A stretch of 64,000 nucleotides of DNA from UBA4416 sp964543545 (GTDB lineage Bacteria; Bacteroidota; Bacteroidia; B-17B0; Aurantibacillaceae): the NCBI GenBank assembly GCA_964543545.1, contig CAZIYT010000001.1, positions 372,001-436,000 on the forward strand, given 5' to 3'. A program made the position numbers and the translations under genes. Below the pieces are notes generated by a model. It saw only the letters and a list, made by a program, of their open reading frames with translations, had not been told where the DNA came from and did no database searches. Positions 9,111 through 17,071 of the stretch are shown here, piece after piece (the stretch's first letter is position 1; the number at the start of each line of letters is the position of its first letter).

Positions 9111-9668
9111 TTATTCTACAGGCTGTGCGGCTAAAACTCTCAGCGAAACGCCATCGATCATGACATCCTTTAAAGCAGCTTCTCCTTTTTTGACATACAC
9201 CACGGCGTAAGTCTCGCGGGCAGAAGAGCGGCGGTTGGCATCCAGGTAGTGTTTTTCGGCTGCAGGCGCTTTGTGCTCATCCATATAAAAGCGGTTGAAG
9301 GTATACTCCAGGGTGATCCTGTCATCAGAGGCATAGGCAATTTTGGCGGTTACATAATCTTCTATCGCCTGCGGCTCTTGCTTATGAACCGACATAACGA
9401 TGGCAAAACCGGCGCTGTCTGTTCCCAGCACCACATAAGCGGTTTCCCCACGTTTCCAGTTTTTTGTATCTGTAGCGTATTGTTCGGCGTCGAAACTCAG
9501 CGTCACATATTTTCCCCGAAACGGATCGTAAGGATCCACCGGCGCCGTTCTGAACCGGTATTCATGACCGGAGTTCAACACATCTTCCTGGGCAAACACC
9601 ATCTTCGATGGCACAGCCAGCTGTATCAGGCAAAGCAGCACAAATAAAATAATTCCCGTTGTTTTCAT
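9111..9668 (-). CDS. GDYXXLXY-domain secreted/membrane-anchored protein
   Basis: 185 residues with a signal peptide (LFVLLCLIQLAVPSKMVFA). The family-defining motif appears as RGKYVTLSF around residue 55-63, preceded by the usual ProxDPYDPFRG. GDYXXLXY proteins are nearly always encoded immediately after a DUF2157 membrane protein, exactly as here, where the start overlaps the DUF2157 stop by four bases. The Asp of the motif is replaced by Lys (GKY in place of GDY). The function is unknown; the strict pairing suggests a joint complex at the inner membrane. Confidence 0.88.
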   Translation of the reverse strand: MKTTGIILFVLLCLIQLAVPSKMVFAQEDVLNSGHEYRFRTAPVDPYDPFRGKYVTLSFDAEQYATDTKNWKRGETAYVVLGTDSAGFAIVMSVHKQEPQAIEDYVTAKIAYASDDRITLEYTFNRFYMDEHKAPAAEKHYLDANRRSSARETYAVVYVKKGEAALKDVMIDGVSLRVLAAQPVE

Positions 9669-10969
9669 TGTCTGTTTTCGGTTTGTTTACGTTTTTTAAG
9701 CATCAGGTAATTGGCTACAAAAAATCCGGTTCCCACCAGTACAAACAACAAGCCACGGATCACGAAGCTGATGTCGCTGTCGAAGAAGCGGCAGATCACA
9801 AGTGCCGTGATGGTGAGCAGGCCGTAATTCAAAATGCCCAGGTGATCTTTCATCACGCCATGACGGATCACCATGATGCCGGTAGCCAGCACCAGCAGGT
9901 TAATTACCGCAACCGCGCTGTAGGGCGAAACCACGCCCAGCATAAAAATAAAGAGGAAGAGCAGGAAGATTACTTTCATCGGGTGGAATTCCCGGATCCC
10001 TTTCCTGTTCTGAAAGATCAGCAAGCCGATAGCAGAAGCCGTCAATATATATACAGCCATGGCTTCAGGGCTGGAGTACCACTCAAAGAAACGGGCCGGA
10101 TCATTCCCTAAGCGTGTCCAGAAATCACGGAAGCTCAATGTCAGTAAGATCTGCGTTGTGCCCAGGGAGCCTAATACCAGGTAACCGCTCAGGTTGCGTT
10201 TCATCTGCGCAAAGGCACCTGATGTGCCGATCAGGTAAAACAGGCCGAACATGCTCATATAGGCCATGTACATCAGCTCGTCGTGATGGCGGCCAACAGA
10301 GCCCAGGCAAACCACCAGCGACAAAGGCACCAGCCAGTTATGAAAAACCGTATAGTTGCTATCGGGCTTGTTTTTTACCAGCAGGTAATAATGAGGCAAT
10401 GCCAACAAGAGCATCCACCAGTAATGGTAATGCACCGGCTTATAACTGCTGAAAAAATGACTGAAATAATTGAGCTCGCAGCAATAATAGGAAATGCCCA
10501 CGATGTAGAGCAATGAAGCAACTGACGAGCGCATCAGGTAAATGATGGGAAGGCACAGGATGAGCCAGGTAAAGAGGAAAGAAGGCAGGTCGCCCTGGAT
10601 ATTGTATACCTGGCTGATGAGCGAGATACAGGCCCCCACCGCGCAAAACAGGAAGGCAGAAGAAGCCTCACGCCAGGCGCTGCTGTCACTTTTCTTTACT
10701 AAGGCGAAAATACACAGCAACTGCGCGATTACCAATGGCAGGTAAGCCACACACACTTTCGTGTTCTTCGAAAGGTCGTCCCAGTTATGGGCGATGATCA
10801 GGATCAGGCCAAGACCCACCAGGATGGCACCCAGGATCCCGAATACAATGAACAGGCGGTTGCCCGAATGCTCCTGTTTCGACCGGTAATAATTCCTGAT
10901 ATTCTCGGCAGATTCGGGGCTGATGACCTGCGCTTTCGTGAGTTCATCCAGTTCTTTCAGAATATTCAT
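9665..10969 (-). CDS. DUF2157 domain-containing multi-pass membrane protein
   Basis: 434 residues. The first about 35 residues are soluble and helical (ELDELTKAQVISPESAENI). About a dozen hydrophobic helices follow, beginning RLFIVFGILGAILVGLGLIL and IAHNWDDLSKNTKVCVAYLP, the classic DUF2157 block with Ala-His-Asn-Trp-Asp. The C-terminus ends with a Lys/Arg-rich tail. It is the promoter-proximal gene of the long minus-strand cluster and is divergent from the RDD gene with a 103-base A+T-rich gap between them. It is coupled to the GDYXXLXY gene by a 4-base overlap. No biochemical role is known. Confidence 0.9.
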   Translation of the reverse strand: MNILKELDELTKAQVISPESAENIRNYYRSKQEHSGNRLFIVFGILGAILVGLGLILIIAHNWDDLSKNTKVCVAYLPLVIAQLLCIFALVKKSDSSAWREASSAFLFCAVGACISLISQVYNIQGDLPSFLFTWLILCLPIIYLMRSSVASLLYIVGISYYCCELNYFSHFFSSYKPVHYHYWWMLLLALPHYYLLVKNKPDSNYTVFHNWLVPLSLVVCLGSVGRHHDELMYMAYMSMFGLFYLIGTSGAFAQMKRNLSGYLVLGSLGTTQILLTLSFRDFWTRLGNDPARFFEWYSSPEAMAVYILTASAIGLLIFQNRKGIREFHPMKVIFLLFLFIFMLGVVSPYSAVAVINLLVLATGIMVIRHGVMKDHLGILNYGLLTITALVICRFFDSDISFVIRGLLFVLVGTGFFVANYLMLKKRKQTENRQ

Positions 10970-11072
10970 CGTCCTTTACTGTATTTATATATATTAAATG
11001 TATCAAATTTGTTTCGATTCTTTTTATATTTTTTAAATTTAACGGACGCTTATTTAAAAGCGGATACCAGGC

Positions 11073-11813
11073 ATGGATGCTATAAAAATAACGACGACCC
11101 AGAATGTGGATCTTGAATATGAAGCTGCCGGCCTGGGATACAGACTTCTGGCAGCGCTGCTCGACATTATTTTTATGATGGTGTATTTTGGTCTCGTGAT
11201 GCTGATCCTCGGCATTTCAGGTAGCATAAACCGCCACCTATTCGATGGCGATAATTATTTACTCATGACCTTATTAACGATTGCCGGACTTCCCATCCTG
11301 CTTTATCACTTCCTGAGCGAAACCTTTATGAATGGGCAGAGCCTGGGAAAAAAAATCATGGGCATTAAAGTCGTGAAGCTCGACGGCTCGCAACCGGGCA
11401 TCGGCTCTTATGTGCTCCGCTCGGTGTTCCGCATCATCGATGTTCAAATCATGACCGGCGTGGTAGCCATCATCAGCATCGCCATTTCCGAAAAAAGCCA
11501 GCGCCTCGGCGATATGGCCGCCGGTACCACGGTGATCCGGAAAGACAGCAATACCAGCTTAAGAGATACGATTTTATACCGCCAGATTCCCAGCTATAGC
11601 ATCGTCTTCCAGCAGGTGTCTTTACTATCGGATAAGGACGTTGCTATTATCAAAGAGATCCTGGAACACAGCATGCGCAACCAAAAACCGGAAAACCTGA
11701 AGATGTTGGCTGATAAGGTCAAAACCAAAATGGGCGTCAGTGTTTCCTGGAAAGACGAAGACTTTTTAAATACGGTGTTGCTGGATTACAGCCACTACCA
11801 GTTCGGAAGTTGA
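11073..11813 (+). CDS. RDD family membrane protein
   Basis: 246 residues. The N-terminal half is an RDD domain: GYRLLAALLDIIFMMVYFGL gives the Arg and first Asp, GQSLGKKIMGIKVVKLDG is the conserved middle motif, and SQRLGDMAAGTTVIR holds the second Asp. Three membrane helices are visible. The C-terminal 90 residues are soluble and helical, rich in Lys. RDD proteins are regular partners of SpoIIM, MoxR and DUF58, here encoded divergently from that cluster. Some RDD proteins have been linked to ion exchange, but function here is open. Transcription probably ends at the large inverted repeat at 11827-11893. Confidence 0.92.
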   Translation: MDAIKITTTQNVDLEYEAAGLGYRLLAALLDIIFMMVYFGLVMLILGISGSINRHLFDGDNYLLMTLLTIAGLPILLYHFLSETFMNGQSLGKKIMGIKVVKLDGSQPGIGSYVLRSVFRIIDVQIMTGVVAIISIAISEKSQRLGDMAAGTTVIRKDSNTSLRDTILYRQIPSYSIVFQQVSLLSDKDVAIIKEILEHSMRNQKPENLKMLADKVKTKMGVSVSWKDEDFLNTVLLDYSHYQFGS

Positions 11814-11826
11814 TTCCTACATTAGC

Positions 11827-11893
11827 TTCGAGTCACGATATGTCGTGATCAGCCAACGATGGGGTGGTTGATCACGACATATCGTGACTCGAA
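11827..11893. terminator. Perfect 25-bp inverted repeat between convergent genes
   Basis: The left arm 11827-11851 begins TTCGAGTCACGATATGTCG and is matched base for base by the right arm 11869-11893, with a 17-base loop. It lies between the convergent RDD and DUF1501 genes, so it could stop transcription in both directions, though no T-run follows. An alternative pairing also exists: GGGTGGTT at 11862-11869 with AACCACCC at 11893-11900 would enclose only the right arm. Each arm is itself a near-palindrome of the type TCACGAYRTGTCGTGA, which recurs elsewhere in the window. Confidence 0.7.
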
Positions 11894-11910
11894 ACCACCC
11901 GGGAAAATCT

Positions 11911-13113
11911 CTAAACAAATCCCAGGTTCACAAATTTTTCCCCTAAGATACTCACGCTGTCCGCTTTCAGCCAATTGTCGAGCACCGTAGCGTATACCTG
12001 CCGGAAGTCGATGTGATGCTTCAAATCGCCCTCCGCTAAATTTACCAGGTCGGGTGCTTCATTGAAGACACCTTTCTTCTTTAAGTTCTCCCCGATCACA
12101 AACAGATTGCTCGCCGTGCCATGATCCGTGCCGCCGCTGGCATTCTCTTCCACCCTTCTGCCAAATTCACTGAAGGTCACGATGAGTGTATCCTCAAAAG
12201 TATGAGCGGATTTGAGGTCCTTTACGAATGCCGCCACACCTTCGCTGTACTGCTTCAACAGGCTTTCCTGCTTATTCAGCTGCCCCACGTGCGTATCAAA
12301 GCCTGTGAGGTTCACATAATACACAGAAGTATTCAAGCCGCTGTTAATAAAGGTTGCCACGGTTTTCAGCTCTTTGGCAAACTGAGAATCGGGATACTCC
12401 GCCGTATTCTGATAGGTTTTTTGCGTTTCGAAAATATACCTGGCCGAAGAGGTGGTATTCAGCATCGTTTTGTACAAATAGCCCAGGTTATCTTCATGGA
12501 GCATCTCGGGCTTCACATAAGCGGCCACCGTCTCAAAATAGGGCGCTTTGGTTTCTTCAAACAGCTGCCGCGCATTTTTAGTAGCGATGCCGCTCAGCTT
12601 TTTTCCTTTCAGCGCCAGCGATAAGTTGTTGTCGATCTCAATCGCTTCGTAAGGCCACTGGCACTGGCTGTCGAGGTAGCGCCCCAGCCAGCCGGTACTC
12701 AGGTAATCCGTTGAGGAGCTTCCACTCTGCCAGATGTCCATGCTCCTGAAATGTGAGCGGTCCGGATTGGGATAACCTACATTGTTAATCACAGACACAT
12801 AGCCCTGGTCATACAGTTCTTTGAATGCGCTCATCGCCGGGTTCAGGCCCAGCTCCTTATCGAGTGCGATCACCTGTTCCTTTTTGATGCCGATAGTTTT
12901 CCGGAGCTTATAGTAAATATCATTGGTATAAGGGATCACTGTATTCAGCCCGTCGTTGCCGCCGGAAAACTGGATGATCACGAGCTTCTTCTTTCCGGAA
13001 GCTGCTAAGCCGGAAGGCCCGACACCGTAGCTTTCCAGGGGTTTCAAAAAAGCAGGGATCATCACGTAGCCAGAGGCCAGGCCGGATAGTTTTAAAAATT
13101 CTCTTCTGTCCAT
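11911..13113 (-). CDS. DUF1501 domain-containing protein with Tat-like signal
   Basis: 400 residues. The N-terminus MDRREFLKLSGLASG carries a twin-arginine motif (RREFLK), usual for DUF1501 proteins, implying folded export. The body has the alkaline-phosphatase-like DUF1501 hallmarks: VIIQFSGGNDGLNTVIPYTN early, NPDRSHFRSMDIWQSG in the middle, LTGFDTHVGQLNKQ, and FSEFGRRVEENASGGTDHGT near the C-terminus. It is encoded 10 bases after a DUF1800 gene; this two-gene unit is widespread in Bacteroidota and Planctomycetota. The substrate is unknown; a secreted hydrolase or phosphatase-like role is suspected from the fold. Confidence 0.93.
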   Translation of the reverse strand: MDRREFLKLSGLASGYVMIPAFLKPLESYGVGPSGLAASGKKKLVIIQFSGGNDGLNTVIPYTNDIYYKLRKTIGIKKEQVIALDKELGLNPAMSAFKELYDQGYVSVINNVGYPNPDRSHFRSMDIWQSGSSSTDYLSTGWLGRYLDSQCQWPYEAIEIDNNLSLALKGKKLSGIATKNARQLFEETKAPYFETVAAYVKPEMLHEDNLGYLYKTMLNTTSSARYIFETQKTYQNTAEYPDSQFAKELKTVATFINSGLNTSVYYVNLTGFDTHVGQLNKQESLLKQYSEGVAAFVKDLKSAHTFEDTLIVTFSEFGRRVEENASGGTDHGTASNLFVIGENLKKKGVFNEAPDLVNLAEGDLKHHIDFRQVYATVLDNWLKADSVSILGEKFVNLGFV

Positions 13114-13123
13114 GAGTAATCAA

Positions 13124-14500
13124 TTAATATAATTGGTAATGAGGAAGGGACACTAATTTCAGCACGAGCTCTTTCGTAGAGCCCGTATCCGTTTTAATAA
13201 TGGTTTTCAGCGCCGGCTCCGGTTCGTTCCCCAGGAACACAACAGACATGTCTTCGAGGCTTACATGTTTGTAGGTGGCAATGATGCTCTCCCAGTTCAC
13301 CTCTGTCTTATAATTCTTGTAAACCGATTTGCTCATCGCCATAATGCCATCGTCCGGATCGTCGTCCTCCGCCTCCATGTCGATGGTTCCGCTGTTGAGC
13401 AGCATCGACGGCAGCCGGAGCCTCAGCATCAGCGTGGAAGAATTGATCCAGCTTTTTCCGCCCGGCCAGCCTGCTACATTCGGCGGGTAGAACAACAGCT
13501 GCCCGAGGCTTCTCTGGATAAGAATCAGCGTGCTGTCACTTTCGTACTGAATATTGAACTGCCGGTTGAGCGTCACTAAAAAATCAACCGGCGGTTTTAT
13601 TTTATTCCCGATGTTTTGCGGCGCATAGAACCAGTCCGAGAGGGCGATCTTTTTCAGCAGCATGTCCGTATTATACGCATTGGCATAATAGTAATCCGCA
13701 AGCTCCTTCACCCGCTTCTCATCCACCACATCATTCACATAATAGGCGTATAGCTTTTTACAAAGGTAGTAGGCCGTCTGCCTCTGGTCCATAATGATGT
13801 TGATGATGTCCTCCCCTCCGAAATTCCCTTCCCGCTTCATAAAAATTTTCGGGCCGGAATCGTGTTGCTTTTCCCTGAACTCAAATTCAAAGGTATCGCG
13901 GTTAAAGCCCCAACCCGTAAAGGCACGGGCACTCTCTTTAATATCCAGTTCGGTATAGTGTCCGCGACCCAGCGTAAACAGCTCCATCAGCTCACGGGCG
14001 AAGTTCTCATTCGGGTGTTGTTTTTTATTTTGCTGGTTGTTGAGGAATTGCAGCATCGCCGCGCTTTTGCTCACGTTAAACAGCAGCTCCCTGAAATTGG
14101 CAAAGGCAAATTTGCGGTGGATATTGTTCAATTCCTGAACCAGGTAAGGGTTGCGGAGGCGGCAGGCAAAATGGTTGTGCCAGAAAAGCGTTTGTTTTTC
14201 GCGGACCACGGCTTTGGTCGTTCCAAGCTGCTTCACCCAATCGGTATTCAGGTTTTCACTATAGGTATGAATGAGCTTATTGAGCTCTTTCTTGTTCATC
14301 CCTTCCGCCAGGGCTTCCTTTGTCTTGAGAATGCTATCGATGGCAACGGCTTTGAGCGGCATGGCCACAATGGAAGCATTGAACAATTCGTTGACGATCT
14401 CGCCGAGCTTTTTGGATTTGAGCTGCTTCGCCTCTTCCAGGGAAATCCCAAAGCCGAAGCGCTTGTATAAATGCTGGATGTACTCAACAGGTGTAGCCAT
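13124..14500 (-). CDS. DUF1800 family protein
   Basis: 458 residues, no obvious signal peptide. DUF1800 signatures are clear: HLYKRFGFGISLEEA at the start, LFWHNHFACR around 115-125, ENFARELMELFTLGRGHYTE near 165-185, ARAFTGWGFNR next, and YPPNVAGWPGGKSWINSS around 335-352. It is encoded just upstream of its usual partner DUF1501 (10-base gap), and the two probably work together outside or at the envelope. Biochemical function is not established. The upstream gap of 325 bases holds hairpin repeat B and no gene. Confidence 0.93.
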   Translation of the reverse strand: MATPVEYIQHLYKRFGFGISLEEAKQLKSKKLGEIVNELFNASIVAMPLKAVAIDSILKTKEALAEGMNKKELNKLIHTYSENLNTDWVKQLGTTKAVVREKQTLFWHNHFACRLRNPYLVQELNNIHRKFAFANFRELLFNVSKSAAMLQFLNNQQNKKQHPNENFARELMELFTLGRGHYTELDIKESARAFTGWGFNRDTFEFEFREKQHDSGPKIFMKREGNFGGEDIINIIMDQRQTAYYLCKKLYAYYVNDVVDEKRVKELADYYYANAYNTDMLLKKIALSDWFYAPQNIGNKIKPPVDFLVTLNRQFNIQYESDSTLILIQRSLGQLLFYPPNVAGWPGGKSWINSSTLMLRLRLPSMLLNSGTIDMEAEDDDPDDGIMAMSKSVYKNYKTEVNWESIIATYKHVSLEDMSVVFLGNEPEPALKTIIKTDTGSTKELVLKLVSLPHYQLY

Positions 14501-14673
14501 AGTGATGGATATGACTAAAAAGATAAGGATAAGTTTAATAACAATCTTTCTCCACGCTGCGTAAATTATAAAGGAATGTTAAATCCGTGGTAAGTGTTAA
14601 GCTGTTCTACACTGTATGCTCCTAAGGTGAACCGCCTTGATTATCCCTTAGTATTAAAATTTCAGTTATTGGA

Positions 14674-14779
14674 TTTGGGCGCCCGTCACGACGTGTCGTG
14701 GGGCTGTTGCGACTCGCTCTTTTGCTTGCCCTGCGGGACAAACAAAAGGAGCTCAGGCATATCGCAACATCCCTGGCGC
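14674..14779 (+). repeat. Interspersed hairpin repeat, copy B, with nested palindrome
   Basis: It starts TTTGGGCGCCCG and carries the palindrome TCACGACGTGTCGTGG (14686-14701). It then reads GGGCTGTTGCGACTCGCTC, a stem CTTTTGCTTG/CAAACAAAAG and the tail GGAGCTCAGGCATATCGC ending CATCCCTGGCGC. Order and spacing match copies A, C and D. It lies in the 325-base gap between the DUF1800 and DUF3109 genes, which contains no other feature I can support. Confidence 0.75.
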
Positions 14780-14825
14780 GGTATTTCTACCGGTTCAGGT
14801 TTTTTGCTCAAACGTAGCTCAATAC

Positions 14826-15401
14826 TTATTTGGCGGAATAAGCCATGTATACCTGGTCCAGCTCCTGGTACCAGTCTTCCCCGTATTTGCGGATCAGCGG
14901 CTCTTTCAGAAATTTAAATACCGGGACATCGAGTTGCTTCCCGCACTCGCAGGCAGGCTTGCAGATGTGCCAGGAGTGGTAGTTCACCGCATCGTAATCG
15001 CGGTGCTCGTTGATGCGGATCGGGTAGAGATGACAGGAGATCGGTTTCTTCCAATCGATCTTTCCTTCCATATAGGCTTTTTCAATGGCGCATTTGGCAA
15101 TGTTGTGATCGTCGAAATACACGAAGGCACATTCCGCACCATCCGAAACAAGCGTGGTGGTGTAATCGCCGTCGCTGTCGAGCACATAGCTGCCCTGCCT
15201 CTCAACGGCGGCAATGCCTTTCTCGTTCATATACGGTTTTACTTCCGGGTAGATCTTATCCAGGATCTTCAGTTCCTTTTTGCTCAAAGGAGCGCCGCTA
15301 TCGCCTGCCACACAACATTCGCCTTTGCAGGCATTCAGGTCGCAAACAAATTTTTTATCAAATACATCCTCCGAGATCAGGGTATGGCCTAACGCTATCA
15401 T
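14826..15401 (-). CDS. DUF3109 family protein (Cys-rich, UPF0153-like)
   Basis: 191 residues. The characteristic cysteine pattern is VCDLNACKGECCVAGDSGAP near residues 19-38, then AKCAIEKAYMEGKIDWKKPI with SCHLYPIRI, and WHICKPACECGKQL around 148-161, about ten Cys in all. The family resembles YkgJ/FliB-type zinc or iron-sulfur-binding proteins, but function is unknown. A reverse-strand TACCTTTG element at 15413-15406 lies so close to the ATG at 15401 that the transcript may have almost no leader. The gene is divergent from the DarA-like gene with 96 bases between. Confidence 0.92.
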   Translation of the reverse strand: MIALGHTLISEDVFDKKFVCDLNACKGECCVAGDSGAPLSKKELKILDKIYPEVKPYMNEKGIAAVERQGSYVLDSDGDYTTTLVSDGAECAFVYFDDHNIAKCAIEKAYMEGKIDWKKPISCHLYPIRINEHRDYDAVNYHSWHICKPACECGKQLDVPVFKFLKEPLIRKYGEDWYQELDQVYMAYSAK

Positions 15402-15430
15402 CCGGCAAAGGTACGATAAATTCGTTTTTT

Positions 15431-15465
15431 ATTGGTGCAAAGCTTCCACGAAACGATTATCTTTG
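15431..15465 (+). promoter_or_regulatory. Putative promoter for the DarA-like gene
   Basis: TATCTTTG at 15458-15465 matches the Bacteroidota -7 consensus TAnnTTTG. ATTG at 15431-15434 is an acceptable -33 element with a 23-base spacer, at the long end of the allowed range. The start codon is 33 bases downstream. It lies back to back with a possible promoter for the DUF3109 gene. Confidence 0.5.
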
Positions 15466-15497
15466 GTTGGCGATAGACCACACATCATTTTTGCACT

Positions 15498-16418
15498 ATG
15501 AAAAACATCCTGGTTATTTATTATTCCCAGACAGGGCAGGCCAAACAGGTATTGGACGCGAGTCTCAAGCCCTTTACCGGAAACCCTGATTACACCTTAC
15601 ATTACCAACCGGTGAAGCCGAAAAAAGCCTTTCCTTATCCCTGGAGCTATACGCAGTTTTTTGATGCCTTTCCGGAAACCGTGCATGGTGTGGCCTGTGA
15701 GCTGGAGCCTCTCGCTATCGACGAGTCCATCTCCTATGATTTGGCAGTGATCGCCTACCAGCCCTGGTTTCTCAGCATCTGTGTGCCCATCAGCAGCTTC
15801 CTGCAAACAGAACAAGCCAAACGCGTCTTGGCCGGAATACCGGTTGTCACCATCATCAATTGCCGCAACATGTGGCTCGGTGCGCAGGAAAAAATGAAGC
15901 GGCGCCTGTTGGATGCCAGGGCAAAATTAGTGGGTAACATTACCTTTGTAGACCGCTCGGCCAATTTGATCAGCCTGGTGACTGTGCTCGCCCACGTACT
16001 GAAAGGCACCAAAGATAGATACCTCGGCATTTTTCCGAAATACGGGGTGTCGGAGCAGGATATCCTGAAAGGCCCTGAATTTGGTGCGATCATTAAAAAA
16101 AACCTGGAAAGCGCTAGCCTGGAACAGATCCAGCCGGAGCTGAATGCCGCCGGCGCACTCGATATCCGGGGAAATTTATTACTGATGGAAGGTCGCGGCA
16201 AGGCCTTATTCCCCTTATATGCCAACTACATTTCCAAAAAGGGAAGTGCCGGAAGCGCTCAGCGCCGCACCCGGGTCCGCATTTTCGGGATCGTACTCCC
16301 CACTGCCATTCTCATCCTGTCGCCAGTCATCACCATCCTGTCCCGCCTGGCCCCTCTCCTGGCCCGAAAGAAGTTTGGTAAGGAAATTGCATACTATTCA
16401 CAAAACACGTTGAGATAA
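15498..16418 (+). CDS. DarA-like (dialkylresorcinol condensing enzyme family) flavodoxin-fold protein
   Basis: 306 residues. The N-terminus ILVIYYSQTGQAKQVLDA is a flavodoxin-like P-loop for FMN or phosphate, and the following FPYPWSYTQFFDAFPETVHG is typical of the proteins annotated as dialkylresorcinol condensing enzyme DarA in flexirubin clusters. A later segment, PVVTIINCRNMWLGAQEKMK, continues the Rossmann-like core. The C-terminus holds a hydrophobic helix (IFGIVLPTAILILSPVITIL). In flexirubin clusters it is paired with a KAS-III-like DarB; no DarB, acyl carrier protein or other pigment gene is present here, so it may act in another context. Assignment rests on remembered family resemblance. 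Confidence 0.7.
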   Translation: MKNILVIYYSQTGQAKQVLDASLKPFTGNPDYTLHYQPVKPKKAFPYPWSYTQFFDAFPETVHGVACELEPLAIDESISYDLAVIAYQPWFLSICVPISSFLQTEQAKRVLAGIPVVTIINCRNMWLGAQEKMKRRLLDARAKLVGNITFVDRSANLISLVTVLAHVLKGTKDRYLGIFPKYGVSEQDILKGPEFGAIIKKNLESASLEQIQPELNAAGALDIRGNLLLMEGRGKALFPLYANYISKKGSAGSAQRRTRVRIFGIVLPTAILILSPVITILSRLAPLLARKKFGKEIAYYSQNTLR

Positions 16419-16469
16419 TCTTTGAAATAAAGAGTTCTTTTAATTTTAATACTGATAACATTCAAGGCC

Positions 16470-16910
16470 ATGCAAGCTGTTAAATTCCAAAAGCTGATCT
16501 ACGGATTATTCCTTCTCGGAGGATTATTCATTGTTTCCTGTAAACCCGATAAGGAAGAAGACCCGACTTCTCCAGGCCCGAGCACCGATGCAAGGGATAA
16601 ATATGTGGGGCACTGGCTTTGCAACGAAACCAGCAAAGTTTCCGGTAACACCTCTTATACGATTAACATTTCAAAATCCACGTCCTCCTCTTCCGAGATC
16701 ATGATCGATCATTTCTACGATCTCCAGGCCCAGGCACGTGCCGGCGTATCCGGAAACAGCATCTCCATTCCCTACCAGCAGCTCGGAACCATTGGTTTTG
16801 CAAGCGGTTCAGGTAACCTGTCCTCTGCAGGAACAAGCCTTTCCATGTCATACACCACCAATATAGCAGGTAATAAAGACACCTGTACGGCAGTTTGCAC
16901 GAAACAATAA
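16470..16910 (+). CDS. Small lipoprotein of unknown function
   Basis: 146 residues. Signal peptide LIYGLFLLGGLFIVSC ends in a lipobox (Ile-Val-Ser-Cys at about residue 24), followed by a charged/Pro linker KPDKEEDPTSPGP. The remainder is a Ser/Thr-rich beta domain beginning DKYVGHWLCNETSKVSGNTS, with three further Cys in the last 15 residues region (DTCTAVCTKQ). It resembles many small Bacteroidota lipoproteins with a lipocalin-like fold, but I cannot name a family. A clear hairpin terminator follows at 16954-16983. Confidence 0.82.
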   Translation: MQAVKFQKLIYGLFLLGGLFIVSCKPDKEEDPTSPGPSTDARDKYVGHWLCNETSKVSGNTSYTINISKSTSSSSEIMIDHFYDLQAQARAGVSGNSISIPYQQLGTIGFASGSGNLSSAGTSLSMSYTTNIAGNKDTCTAVCTKQ

Positions 16911-16953
16911 TTTCCATTTCCCGGTAAATCCTTACCATTTATAAACTCAACCT

Positions 16954-16983
16954 AACCACATCTCAAGCAGATGTGGTTTTTTC
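16954..16983 (+). terminator. Rho-independent-type terminator
   Basis: AACCACATCT, loop CAAGC, AGATGTGGTT, then TTTTTC. It follows the small lipoprotein gene ending at 16910. Confidence 0.8.
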
Positions 16984-17071
16984 TTTTTGGTGGATTTACC
17001 TTTACATCAGCAAACAGATCTTGAGCGCGTAAGAGAGCGGTTTGAATTATAAACCATTTAAAAATCAAATC

